From Astropecten irregularis (lineage: Eukaryota > Echinodermata > Asteroidea > Paxillosida > Astropectinidae), in assembly GCA_963971285.1 (NCBI GenBank), contig OZ020254.1, forward strand, positions 11,284,001-11,348,000: a stretch of DNA of 64,000 nt. Reading direction: 5' to 3'. The notes below the pieces were generated by a model. That model saw only the letters and a program-made list of their open reading frames with translations, did not search any database and had not been told where the DNA came from. Each line of letters opens with the position of its first letter. The stretch's first letter is position 1. The position numbers were made by a program, and so were the translations under genes. This document shows positions 45,687-57,735 of the stretch, piece by piece.

Positions 45687-46776
45687 ATGAAGTGTTGGCA
45701 CACCTGCGCAGTGGCAATCAATGTGAGTGTAAAGAAAAACACAATAAAAACAAAAACAAAAACAAAATAAAGATAGAGGACATGATTGAGAGTTAGTGGC
45801 TTGGAGATTTAATTAATTTATCTCCACGTCCAGTGCTCTCTTCATTTCCCTCTCCAAACGTTTTTTTTTTTATATCTCCTACTGCGACTAACAATTACCG
45901 CTGAAGGTCAGTGCTTTTCACTTTAATAATTCATCTTCTCTCATCAGATATAACATAATACTTCAACCGTTCTTATAACTCATCAGAGCTCATTTACCAC
46001 AAGGCCATCGTGTCTCGAAGGATTTGTATCCACGGTTTAATGACATTGTAAGGGCAAGATTAGATATTGACGAAACCAGATTGCTTTTTTTTATATTACC
46101 GAAGCCCGTTGACGATAGATAATGAAGCGCAAATGCCTTGTGCACGTGTGGGCGACATTGTATAAGCGCTGTGCTTGCACGCAATTAATAATAATCTAGC
46201 TTGTGTTGATATGAAAAATACCGTGCGAGTCTCATCTTCAGTTTGTCCGTTGTAAGTACACAGCGCATTACATTTTTACATTGATTAGACGAAGCCTCTG
46301 TCTAATGTTGGGATCCTACTCACTTATCTTCTGTCATTATTCACTATGATGAATTCTCATTATCCTGCAGAAAATATATAACCACTTCAGGAATGGCAAA
46401 AAAGTCCATGTAACATAATACTACATGATGTGTATAGATTCATCCATTCTTCAAAATCAATTTTTACGCACGCATGCACTTCGCCTGTCCCTTCATTCAA
46501 TCTTTAAATTGTATCGTGCATTAATTTTCATAAATGATAGAATTGTAAGTTATGAACATAATAAACATTGTGAATAATGTCTTCAATTCTGAGGCTTTCT
46601 CATAACACTAACAAAATGTGCACGTGAAGTATTAGTCAAATTTCTGAGCTTAATGGGTGCTGATTAGTTCGGGTACTCAGTGAAAATTCTTTTCATACCA
46701 AGACATGAGTTTTCATTTCATCGTTTTCAGCTTCCATACCTGGGTTTAAGTTGATGATTCCATTACAAATTCTAAT
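45687..46776. other. Intergenic; short AAAAAC repeat
   Basis: An A-rich AAAAAC tract lies at about 45736-45775. The remainder has no recognised feature. Confidence 0.45.
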
Positions 46777-47119
46777 TTAAAGTACACTACAATACCTTGG
46801 TAGCATAACAATTTACCTGTAATTTACAGGGTTTAAATATGGTGATGGTAGAAACATACCGTTAGAATTGTCTGCCTGAAATGCTGTACTCAAGAAAAGT
46901 GTCAAACCAAATGACCAACAACAATTTTGAACTTCGGAAGATCAAAAATCCTGTGAAAAATATTTTAAAATACCTTGGACGTTTTCACTGTTTTCTCAAA
47001 ACGTGGGCACCGTATGGGACTGAAATTTTCACAGATGACTGTTACTGTATCTGTTTAGATATTTTTTGCTCGCACATCTGCATTTCTTTGACAAAAACCA
47101 AAGTATGAAATTAATTTTA
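46777..47119 (+). mobile_element. MITE family A
   Basis: TTAAAGTACACTACAATACC to CCAAAGTATGAAATTAATTTTAA, with the GGTTTAAATATGGTGATGG and GGGCACCGTATGGGACTGAA blocks. Confidence 0.8.
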
Positions 47120-47796
47120 AGAATTAAGTCGGTGATTTGTGTTTCTTTAATATTGAGTCTTTTGTCTGCGTGTTTTTGATTTCTGTTCCTGTAATATGTA
47201 TGGCTAGTATGATATGTGAAGTTATGATATTGAACAGTTGAGATGATATCACGAACAGCACCGCATCACTCAATTGCTGGAGTGAGTTAGTGCACCTGCG
47301 AGATGTATAAACCTAACATGTTATGTTTGGATTAGCCCTTTGGTATACTGAATAGCAGCGCCCCATGGCGTGTGTTCAACCCGCTGAGAGCGTAGACAGG
47401 ATGGCTTGGTGGGCAGGAATGGTAATGGGTTTTATACCCCTAAATGCACTGCTAGGCTACGGTGATGAACACGTGCGCTTCGTATCCTTCGTTGTAATCA
47501 TTATTGCTGTCGTATGCTTCTTCCGTCGGCACTTACAAATTCATTTCAAATTTCACAATTTCCAAGAAATTCATTTTATCTATCAATTCATCACAAGTGC
47601 TTGGAGTTAGGAGGGCCTGACGCGTTTCCAATCGTAGCAGGATCTTTCTCATGATCTGTTTCTTGAAAAAGATGTATGACCTTAATTCATGTGAACCCTT
47701 GAAACCTTCAGGCTCTCCTTGCTCCGAGCATTTTTTTGAATTTCAGGTCATCTTTTGGGTTATGAATATTTTATGATTTTGGTCGGGAAATATATG

Positions 47797-47999
47797 ATAT
47801 ACAATTTAGGCTTGCCCTTCACCGAAGTGGATGAGCACTGTTTACTCAGTGCTTGTGAGAGCACGTGAAAAAATAGTAAGCAGGAAGTCGTGGGTTCGAA
47901 TACCACCTGAGCCAGCATGTGATTTTGTACGTGCTCCCACAAGCACTGAGTATAAAATGCTCATCCACGTCGGTGAAGGGCAAGCCTAATTTGTATATT
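47797..47999. mobile_element. Foldback element with tRNA-like B box in the loop
   Basis: Left arm ATACAATTTAGGCTTGCCC...GCTTGTGAGAGCACGT (to 47865). The right arm from 47929, ACGTGCTCCCACAAGCACTG...GGGCAAGCCTAATTTGTATA, is complementary over about 70 bases. The 60-base loop has GGTTCGAATAC (47893-47903), like a pol III B box. Confidence 0.72.
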
Positions 48000-48533
48000 A
48001 TTTGTTGGGTTGATGGGCACTTTGCAGCAATTTATCACTTGTATTGTATTTATCACGAAGACAGCTCTTCACCCGTACAGAGTTTGAAGCAAATATCAGA
48101 GCGAGAACATTCTTGATGCGACTATTTAGAAATAAAATATCAACGTCCACAACAAAGGCCGGCGCCGCCAATAATGACCGCTTCCTAACATATAGAGTCA
48201 CTGGCTACTGTAATAGATTGTAACTTAGTGTGCATTATACTTTAAAGGATGACTTGGCGCCCAGGATAATTCCAATTTAGTATGTAACTGAGGCCGACTT
48301 GGGCGTGAAAGGAGATTAAAATGGTGTTAATTAAATATTTTTTCCCCTTCTTATCTGGAGAGTACGTGTGAGTTATAATCAGATTGGCCTGATGGGAAGC
48401 GTGTGGCTCCCTTGAAATTAACCGCCAGTGATCCTCAAAGACCGTGGCTATTTAGTAGGTTCGGGATGGGTGTATAAGTTGCAATAAGGCTCTCTTGTAT
48501 TAAGGTCATGAACCTTTTATTAAGGGCGTTTAC
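48000..48533. other. Intergenic, no feature recognised
   Basis: No repeat or exon. TTAATTAAAT and GATTA-type motifs occur around 48330-48390. Confidence 0.35.
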
Positions 48534-48755
48534 GAAACGGAGGCTCGGGCTCAGGCTCCAGCTCTGACATCCATGTGCTGAAAATATAGGTTGTGGTTAA
48601 CTAAAGCTGAAGCTCTGTTTTCCTTTTCAAACCAGAGAATCTACTTCAGAACCTCAGTCGAAAGCCTCTATTTTGATACCAGTTATTTCAGAATGGAAAC
48701 ACAACATTGAGCCGGGGACCGAAACGGAGCCTGACACTCCGTTTCGTAAACGCCC
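48534..48755 (+). mobile_element. Family C MITE, compact copy with near-perfect ends
   Basis: GGGCGTTTACGAAACGGAGG ... ACTCCGTTTCGTAAACGCCC. 222 bp, with few hexamer units. Confidence 0.9.
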
Positions 48756-49340
48756 TAGGTCTTGTGGGGATGACGTCATAATTACGAGTAGGGCGCCCTC
48801 TAGTGGCGGTCAAGCGGATGAATCTGGGTTGGCCCATGTGTGCCCTGCGTACATAAGCTCATCTTTTCTTTTCTCATTGTTTCATGATCTTTCTGGCCTC
48901 GTGAAATGTGGTTGGCATAACATATTGAATGAGGTCTGCTCAGAGGTGAAGGTATAGCTTCTAGCTAGTATGTGGAGATCTAGAATATCACAAAATCTAC
49001 TCCCAAACTTTCTTCGTCATTGTCCTACCGCAGTGTTGTCCTTGTGCCTCAGCCCTACGGACGCCCGATTCCATCAACAGTTATATACACGGGAAACAAG
49101 AGATCAGTCGATCTTGCCAATACATATTTGATATGGACTTTATAATTTTGTTGGCGCCAAGTGAAATCAGTGTGTGAGTTTTTAATCCCGAAGTCACGGT
49201 CGTTGTCGTTGGCCTAGTGGATGGAACGGAAGACTGAAAAACTTGGCATGGATGGAAACCACGCATAATATTGGATGCAAATAACAGAAATGTGTAATAT
49301 TGGTTTTAATGGTTGTTTTATAGTTCTCCTGTTAATTCTG
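48756..49340. other. Intergenic, no feature recognised
   Basis: Nothing recognised. Confidence 0.4.
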
Positions 49341-49690
49341 GGGTGCTGTGGCCTAGTGGTCTGGCGTGTTGAACTCATAGTCTTGTGGTCAATTTACAGA
49401 TTGTGGGTTCGAATCCAGCCATGAGTTAATGATGCTTGCCTCCTTGGGCAAAACGCTTTGTCAAGTATTGCTCCTCTTCATCGAGATGTTAATGGGTACC
49501 TGCGAGGGAAGAGATGGCGTTGTGGTTTGATTAGCCTCTGTGCGCCGCGGCAGGAGGGCTGTATACTCCCCAGGGAGTTGAGATGGTTTCAGGAATGTAA
49601 ATGATGACCCGATGACCAGGGATAATAATAAATTTGTAATGTGCAGTGAGTATATTCATATAGTAGCTGCGCAATATAAATGTCCTATAT
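49341..49690 (+). mobile_element. tRNA-derived SINE, near full length
   Basis: The head has an A-box-like TGGCCTAGTGG (49349-49359) and a B box GGTTCGAATCC (49406-49416) in a tRNA-like layout with an enlarged middle. The body (GGGTACCTGCGAGGGAAGAG) leads to a GCGCAATATAAATGTCC-type tail. It is not a functional tRNA gene because the arms do not fold cleanly. Confidence 0.8.
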
Positions 49691-50597
49691 TATTTTCACA
49701 CTGACGTTGTCTGGCAAGGCAGGGGTCGTATCTTTGAACTCAGTAATAAATAGTCTGCGTTTGATCCGTGATACTCAACACTGGTCACTTCATCCTCTGA
49801 TGATAGACATTTTGTAAGCACGTTGATAAGCAGCCGTATGCCTCTATCTGTTTAGTACTTCCTAATTATATTGTGTAGCTACGGGTGGTCACGGTGTGGT
49901 GTCTTCGATCCAACTAAACATAACCAGATGTTGATGCTCGCTGCGACCTAATTCTGAAGAGAAGGCCACAGAAGCTTCTCCGTGCAAGTCACATTCTGCA
50001 TCACTGGTCCTGCCTATGTAATAATGTGAACAAGACCTCCATATTTTGTCTAGAAAAGACAAGGATGCTGTTGAAAATCAATTCACAGCAAGAGGGCGCT
50101 CTTTGGCGTGAACTAGGATACCAAAATGAGTTCAGAGGTACTTCAAAGCCCGTGTTCCAACTCACTGGCTGCGACCGCAAATAACACACAATTCTATGGA
50201 AATGGCTGCAGTCACTGGCTAGTGGCTGCCATAGGTACCGTAGGGACAAGGCCGTTACTCTTCTCATCTCGAGAGAAAACAAATATGCATGGTTTTGCAC
50301 ATTGATTGTCAGATAAGGTATGAGGGTGTTTGAGGTCAGCTTGTATGAGATGTACTATGCTTTGTCGAGTACGGTTTCAAAACGGGAATGAAAAAAAAAG
50401 GAGACTGTTTTACCCCTAGATTCCCTCACGGATGTTGCATATACACGGCAATTGTAGTCATTTATCCTGAGCTGTTTGGCTCCTGATTTCGTCCACTGCA
50501 GGCTAGACTAAGTCCTGTCGGCCAAAATCCATTTCGGCGTATACATGCACTGATCCTCATAAAAATTATATGACTATAGACCCTATTCACAGTGCAT
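49691..50597. other. Intergenic, no feature recognised
   Basis: A 99-codon minus-strand frame at 50001-50300 has no support. Confidence 0.4.
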
Positions 50598-50815
50598 TTC
50601 ATTTCGTGAATCCATTTTTGAATAACAGGTCTGAAAATTGAGGCTTTTGGCTGCGGTTATAAAGTAGATTCTCTGGTTTGAAAAAGGAAAACAGAGTTTC
50701 AGCTTCAATGGAAAACCACAACCTGTATTTTAAGCAAATGATGTCAGAGCTGGATCCTGAACCTGAGCCTGAACCAGAGCCTGAACCTCCGTTTCGTAAC
50801 CCCCCCCCCCCCCAG
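50598..50815 (-). mobile_element. Family C MITE, expanded right TIR ending in poly-C
   Basis: TTTCGTGAATCCATTTTTGA to CTGAGCCTGAACCAGAGCC, then CCTCCGTTTCGTAA and about 14 C. The far left end is missing. The P-E-P-E-P-E frame at 50678-50887 is the hexamer array. Confidence 0.8.
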
Positions 50816-52349
50816 GCTTGGATTCAAAGTTGTCTGGTACCCGTTTTTCTTTTTAGAATTGGTGTTATCTTTTCCCAACTGGTGTAGAAGGAAAGTGGTA
50901 AGATGGGTGCTACGTAGAGAATGGTCTATACCACAATTCGTATCAAGTTGTAACAGCCTGGTTCTGCTGTTTGTGTGTCTGTTTATTTGTTTGTTTCTTC
51001 AACTCAGTTAGGCCTATAGCTAATTCACAGCCAGGGACGTTCACTCTATAGAATCTATGCCCTCCGATTGTGCACCTTATTAGATAAACACACGGAAATA
51101 GGAGGGGGGCATCCGATGATTGCAGCCGGAGACGTACTCCGCCGTCTATAGGTCTCCATTCTCCCTTCACTCATTAGGCTCGAATCAGGCGGTCTAATCA
51201 GAACATTGAGGTCAGGCAGGTGTATCGGTTTCGTCCTCGACCGGGGGGTGATTCTTGGTTCATGTCCAGCGTGGCGGTGGCGGTTGCTCCCACTGAATCC
51301 GACGGAGGCGTTTGGTTCAAGTTAATGCAGAGGAGGACGCTAAAGACGTGTCCCTCATCAGCTTCACCTTGATACAGTGCCGTTGTTAAAACCCATTCAG
51401 AAAGACAGTGTATTAAAAACCCGTCCTCGTACAGACGGGCATCAATGACACATTAAATTCCTCCGGATCAGAACCAGAAATTACCCCAGGATGTGTTATA
51501 GTGTCTGCTCCAAGTATGAGCAGATGGTGTACACTCCACGTAAAGCAATTAGGACCTTCCTCCTAACATCCCCCCTTCGTGTTTCCCAGGTCTGCCATCT
51601 CCCTTCTTGTTTTCCAGGTTCCTATTTATGTTAACGTTAACCTCCTTTTACAAAATGCATCGGGGTGAGAGCTTGTATTTCTTTCCTGCCATATGTCAAT
51701 CCGAGAAAAATGATATAGCAGAGCGTATCGCCCTGGCAGCGAGGCCAGAGGGGGAATAATGTTTCTCATGTAAAATGGATTTATTATCCACAGACCGTTA
51801 CACCTTCGAGCCAGTGTTGAGCTAGAATCTGAGGCAAATGCCCGGGCACTGTACGCTTCTGCCCGATAAATAACACCCTCATTTTATTTCCACGTGTCTG
51901 GAAACTTTAACACCTCTGAGTGACCAATGTTTTATGGTGGGAATTCCATCTTTTTCATTCAATGTCTCCCTTCCCTCCCCATCTCGACTCTCTCTCCCCC
52001 TCTCTCTATCTATCTATCTCTCTCCCCTGCGTGAAATGCGCTGGTGATGCGACGACAAACGTTTTGAGCAGGTGCTCTCGCCGTCTTTGGAGAGTTGCTG
52101 GGACGCATAATGAAATAAACCGGAGCGTCAGCGCGTGAATCGCTCGCGTCCCCGCGTAAGCAGTGTGGAACCGTCTTCTTAAACTGTGCCAGACACAGTC
52201 GTCTTGATTTCGTTAGATCCTGGATCTGTATGCCACCAGTTAGCTGATACGATGGGCGCTTGTCAGGCCACTCTTATCTCTCTCACGTCTGCCAGTCATT
52301 TACGTGGGGACCGAATAGAAAAAACGGCTGGGAGGTGCGCGAAGTAAAG
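50816..52349. other. Repeat-poor intergenic stretch; CT/CTAT tract
   Basis: A TCTC/TATC microsatellite lies at about 51985-52024. The rest has mixed composition without recognised repeats and is a candidate for conserved non-coding sequence only. Confidence 0.4.
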
Positions 52350-52478
52350 TGGTGCGTTCGTTTAGCTTCCACGAGTCGCCACCATGCAGTCAACTTCGTC
52401 CCCACTCTCACTCTTTGTGGAGCATACCCGACCATTCCCAGGTCAGAGCTGCCCCATTAAACTTAAACGAACGCGCCT
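52350..52478. mobile_element. Short MITE family L, copy 2
   Basis: GGTGCGTTCGTTTAGCTTCC at the left and TTAAACGAACGCGCC at the right, with GTCAACTTCGTCCCCACTC and GACCATTCCCAG as in copy 1. Confidence 0.75.
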
Positions 52479-52857
52479 CATGACACGTCTGACATTAACG
52501 CAGATAACTAACCCATGACATCACTCAATGCAACATGATTGACTTAACTAAAGACCAACATCTATAAATAACATCCAAGATCATGAGTGCTCATGCTCTT
52601 TTTAGATCACTGTGGGTTTAAAAGGCCGTTACCAAGGGATTTGTAATCCAAGGAATAACATGCACTAGATTACTTAGGGCTTTTAGATAGCAATTGACCT
52701 TTAGAACAGTTTTCACACAACCGGCGAAAAGTACAGTTTAAATATCAAGGCCACATTCAGGCGTTGTATCTCATACCCATATCCCTCTGGGAGTGTTTCC
52801 CTTCACCTTTTAAGCTTGGCCTGGTTAGTGTGAATATTGCGACTCCAAAACTAATGA

Positions 52858-53222
52858 TTAAAGGTACAGTACAGATGTGGTGACATACACAAACAGACAT
52901 GTTCACAGATTCACGTATACATTTCAGGATATGAAGATGGTGCTGGTAGAAACATACCGTTAAAATATTTCCACCTGAAATGCTGTATTTATCCAGAAAT
53001 TAGTAAACCAAAAACCGAAAACAGTTTTGATTTCGGGGTAAGATCAAAACCATTCTTTATGTGTTATAAGGAGAAAGGGTCGGGTTTTCGCTATTTTCTC
53101 GTGACTCAGATGTCCGATTAAGGTCACATTTTCACAGGTTTATTATTTTATGTACGTGCTGGATCAGACAAAGTGTGAGTGCTGTTCAGTGATCTTTACT
53201 AATCATGTATTATGCCTTTAAA
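52858..53222 (+). mobile_element. MITE family B, full length
   Basis: TTAAAGGTACAGTACAGATG to CTAATCATGTATTATGCCTTTAA. Both ends and the GTTTTGATTTCGGGGTAAGATCAAAAC core are intact, so it is the best B reference in the window. Confidence 0.88.
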
Positions 53223-55431
53223 TTCAGCCAACTGCATTGGCAGAATGTACCTTGCTTTTACCGGGATCTTAATTCGAGTGTATGGAGACACTCAAAATAC
53301 GACAAAAGTGATTTATATCTTGTGTTGCGATGATATTATAGTATGCTGCATGTCGAGCAAGGGTTAATTCTGCCTTCACTGCTATTTGACTATAAATGCA
53401 AACATGAGCAAAGTCCATCCATCTGTCCTTCCATTAGCCCCATCTTATAGCTCTCTGCACCCGACGCCCAATTAGTCAAATTATAGCGACAACGAAACGA
53501 AACTGAACATTTCTTACCAGGGAACGGAGAAGGGCAAGCCCTATTACAACTGAGTAATCATCCCTAAAAGATTGGAAAGTTGCCAAGAGTACTATAATGT
53601 GGTTTGCCCGAATCATCACTGTATGGTGCGTTAGATTTAAACCAACATCAAAAGTAGTGTATTGGGTCTTAATACGACGATGTACGCACTTCCAGCACCC
53701 TTTAATAGTGTGGATTTTTGTTCATCAAAGCAATCACACTATTGGCATCTTACACTTTTACGTTTTACACTGCCAACATGGAGGTCGTTTGTCCCATAGA
53801 ACATTCTGAGTTTGCAAATCGGGCCAAGGTTTAGCTGGATCGCTTAATGATATTTTAATTTGTTACCAGGGTAACCGTTATTTACATAAGGTAATCAGTC
53901 GACCTGCCATACTTGGTATGGCAATGACTCCTCGTGAGAGGCTTGCTAATGATTATGGCCGGTAATGAGCCATTTAAAGTGGATGGTATTTCGTGCCAGG
54001 TAGAAAGTCCATCAGCGCATGTTGACGGAGTAAACATAGTATCGAGCATTATCCCATTAAAGGTTGGCATCGTTTTCAAATTGTCGATTTTACCAATTAT
54101 ATAACCAATCTAAATTAATGTTCAAAGATCCGGAAAAATTAGGGAAAGTGTATGCCTATAGACATATTTTAATGTCAGTTTTCCTTTTGTTACTTGTTTT
54201 TTACTTTTGGAATCAATTAAATGCTTCATGACGTTACTTTCAAAATGGTGCCGCTGTACGGGTAATATCGTTCTTAGGGTTATCTGCCAAGCAGCTGAAT
54301 AACACAGTCTTGCCTTCGGATCAGTGCCAGGGTTATCACCAGTAAACCACAAATTGGACTGTCCAGCGCCTTATGAACCAACTTGCGTTCAATGGCCATA
54401 ATAACTCAACCTCTTACACCAACCTCTGTCTCTTAAGTACGACCACGTATAATGTAGGTATAAGAGCAGTTTGCACCTTAGCATCGGGACTGTTGTTCGG
54501 ACTAAGACAAAACATATCAACCTTTAAGACTTTGTCCCAGCCATGAAGTCCGACGTACCTCTATACTATTAAGTTTTTCCTACGTAAATGACGTCGTACA
54601 AAGTAATCAGATATTTATTAGGAACTCGTAATTACCCTCTAAACTCTGTACTGACAAAGTTTAACCAAAAGCCCTATGAAGATTTCCCAGTCTCTATCGT
54701 GATAACATGTACGGTGTAGTCTGACCCACCAGGCATGTACAATCATCGTCCTTAATTATCACTCCTAATTAGCAATGCTGCATTTGCTTATGGGAAGATG
54801 GCTCTATAGATAGGCGTTATACCGTAAACTATCCCCATATGCGGTCTCATTAAAACATGGTGCTAGACTGCGGATGTGCATAGCAGGGACACCGCCATAC
54901 AGTAAACCGTAGCCGACACGACAGCGGTGCCTTTGATGGCCGGCAAAATTTACATTCCATGCGATGCGAATCAAAAATAATAATGTTCCTCTTTTTTTTT
55001 CTGCACCGTGCAGCACAAGATAAGAGGAACGAAGTTAGATAGGGAAGAGAGTGGGAGAGACATGGCGCATGCACGCACATGAGCTGCATATCACGAATTC
55101 TTCATCCTGACTAATTCGGCTACACGGATTAGCCGAATAACCATATCCTGAGGAATATTGGTATAGCGCATTTTGAAACATAACCGAATTAGAAGGAAAT
55201 CCGGCTGGAAAATCTCCGTCTGGTTTCCTTTCAGGTTGTATTCTAATCAGATCTGGACCGAGAACCAATAACCCGTATAATCTCTCGCTAGATCGAGACA
55301 CATTATCTGCATGTTACACATAACTGAAGTCCTGTAACGTTTTTTTTTGTATTGGCGCGTGCTGGTTTAATATACAAGGCCCATCAGAGATCAATCGCGC
55401 AGGTCTCTAAATCAGCTTTTCAAGCATCTAT
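53223..55431. other. Intergenic; one small hairpin
   Basis: ATTCGGCTACACGGATTAGCCGAAT (about 55113-55139) is a short hairpin. Short frames at 53597-53809, 54122-54352 and 55035-55301 have no support. Confidence 0.4.
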
Positions 55432-55482
55432 GGGCATTTACGAAACGGAGGCTTAGGCTCATGCTCAGGCTCAGGCTCAGGT

Positions 55483-55520
<38 letters not shown>

Positions 55521-55720
55521 CAGCTCTTACATACATATGCTGAAAATATAGGTTGTGGTTTTTCACTGAACTGAAACTCCTGAGAGAAAAGCTGAGAGTC
55601 AACTTCCGAACCGCAGCCAAAAGCCTTTGATTTTGATCCCCGTTATTTCAGAATGGATTCACGAAATGGAGCCGGAGCCTATAAGACGGATCCTGAGCCT
55701 CCGTTTCGTAAAAAAAAGCC
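55432..55720 (+). mobile_element. Family C MITE with GGCTCA array in left TIR
   Basis: GGGCATTTACGAAACGGAGG begins the left TIR, followed by about 12 hexamer units (55450-55520). The body leads to GATCCTGAGCCTCCGTTTCG. The right tip has decayed into an A-run. Confidence 0.82.
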
Positions 55721-56357
55721 TATGGTTCATTTGGGGGGAATTTAATAACGTCACGCATTCAGCATGATGGAGTGGCCATGTTTATGTGGCCAAGTACCCG
55801 GTGCAAAGTCGAGTACACGTTTCCAGAAATGTTCTCCAAAACGGCTCTCTGCAAATTTGTATTGCTGGCCGCGAAGCTAAATTATGCATAGGGGGCTTAT
55901 GTGGTTTTTCTATCGCGGAATGAGAGGGACGTTTGACGGGCCCTGCACATTAGCTGAAACTCGAGTGTTATGATCCCAGCGGTCAAATGCTGTCATTGAG
56001 GAAAGGTGATTACTAAGAGCCACGTGTAGTGCACTGTTTTAAAATGTTGTACATAGACTCGTTGAGGAAGAGGGTCTGCTGTCGACATGATGGAGTGGAT
56101 TTCCTGCACAATGTTGTCCCTAGTTCAAACACTGAGTACTCTGTGTCCGCATAATATTTGTCGTAATGGCCTCACTTACCCCTCAAAACCGCCTCACATA
56201 ACATAAGTGTTTTTGCATCAAGATGACACATTTATGCAGATACTTTGCAGTATACAACTCGTAATATTTCAAACACAACATTTCTAGTTTCCGACTCTAT
56301 ACCTGTATAGAGGTGTCTCAGAAAAAAACACTATGTCGGGAACCATTTTGTTCAAAT
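55721..56357. other. Intergenic, no feature recognised
   Basis: Nothing recognised. Confidence 0.4.
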
Positions 56358-56686
56358 TAAACTGTTTATCACTTCAAGATTCAGATATATGACACAACCA
56401 TGTCTTGGCTATCACCATGTAGAATTTAAGCAATCTTGGGCTGAAATTGGCGAAAATATGACCAATGAAAGAGTACTCCTTAAAAACAAATTTGCAAGAA
56501 TAACACGGATAGTGGACAATACACACATGATGTGTATGAAAGAAAGATGAAAATCGGGTTTTGAGGTTGGGTAATTCAATCTTAGGTTTTCCCCCTCAAT
56601 TTCAGTCAAATTTTGCTCAAATTCTACATGGTGATAGCTAAGATATAGTTGTATCATATCTAAATCGTGAAGTGATAAACAGTTTA
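56358..56686. mobile_element. Foldback element with arms of about 75 bp
   Basis: TAAACTGTTTATCACTTCAAG...GGCTATCACCATGTAGAATTT (56358-56430) is mirrored by AAATTCTACATGGTGATAGC...GAAGTGATAAACAGTTTA (56615-56686). A 180-bp middle separates the arms. The minus-strand frame here is unsupported. Confidence 0.8.
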
Positions 56687-57424
56687 ATTTTAATATAATG
56701 TTCTCTACACAAAGTGTTGCCGTTTTTCGGGGAGAACACCCTGTATATCACGAGGTCGGTACAAAACGTATCACCCTATTCAAGCCCATCTAAACTTCCA
56801 TTCAATCGATGTCGATTTTTTTAAACGTAAACTCTGATTTCATTCCGAGAGTGAAATTTTGGCAGACGATTCTGAGACACGTCCGATTCGGCGCGCCGCC
56901 ATTTCCACCTCCGTTCATTCAACCGTGGTAGCAGGGGGGAACACATAGGACCCATTATAGCCTTTGATATAACAGTATCCGTTCATGCTATATACATATG
57001 GAGGTAGCGTGCCATTAATCAGGTTCTTCGCACGGACGCAAATCACCAGGTTTGGGCGAGAATCACGTTCGCCGAGTCGGCGTTTACCGGCCAATTATAG
57101 GTTTGCTCGCGGTCAAAAAAGCTTTACTCTAGGAGAACAAATCTCCACGGTTATTTTTCTAAGTTGTTTTTGTCCACGGGATAGTCTCATAGTTTGCTAA
57201 CTTTTATTTTGGGGAAGGGGAATGGGGACTATTATGGTGGGGCTAAAAAGAAATTAGAAAAATAGGGTAGTGGATCGAACACACTTTCGGATTACCCCGA
57301 GGTTTTGACTTACTATTTGCATATTGCCGCCATTTTGTATTTTGTATATAACTGGATAGATTAAAGGTGTAGCGTGTAGGTTAAAGTAAATGGGGAACTA
57401 TTATGTACTATTACTATTATGTAC
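56687..57424. other. Intergenic, no feature recognised
   Basis: Nothing recognised. Confidence 0.4.
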
Positions 57425-57735
57425 CGTAGTCACGGACCAGCCCTTGTCTAGGGGCATAGGTGGCCCGGGTTCGAATCCGGCCTGGGTCATAATGCGTTGG
57501 TTCTCTCCTATGCTACGAGGGTTTTTCTCCAGGTTTTCCAGTTTTCCTCCACAAAAATCAAACACTTTCGATCTCAGGCTGTACTCCGTGATCATAAATG
57601 GGTTGATGTGGCTGGCAGCCAAGGGCGCCCAATGAAAGCCTGCTACTCGATCACGTTGAAGTCGCATCCTTCGCAATTCAGCACCCCAGATGCGAGTAAG
57701 GATGATAAGCCTCCCTTATTATTGTCGAAGTTTTA
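57425..57735 (+). mobile_element. tRNA-derived SINE (second type)
   Basis: B box GGTTCGAATCC (57468-57478) within GGTGGCCCGGGTTCGAATCC. The body has GTTGGTTCTCTCCTATGC and TTTTTCTCCAGGTTTTCCAG blocks unlike the SINE at 49341. The A box is not clear. Frames on both strands across it are by-products. Confidence 0.68.

Noticed and set aside
47365-47610. 81-codon frame with a hydrophobic stretch
   Set aside because: Its end overlaps a sequence that recurs at 42650-42700, suggesting a repeat. No other support exists.
49341-49430. Possible tRNA gene (A and B boxes)
   Set aside because: The acceptor and anticodon arms do not pair cleanly, and the sequence continues into a SINE body, so it is a tRNA-derived element.
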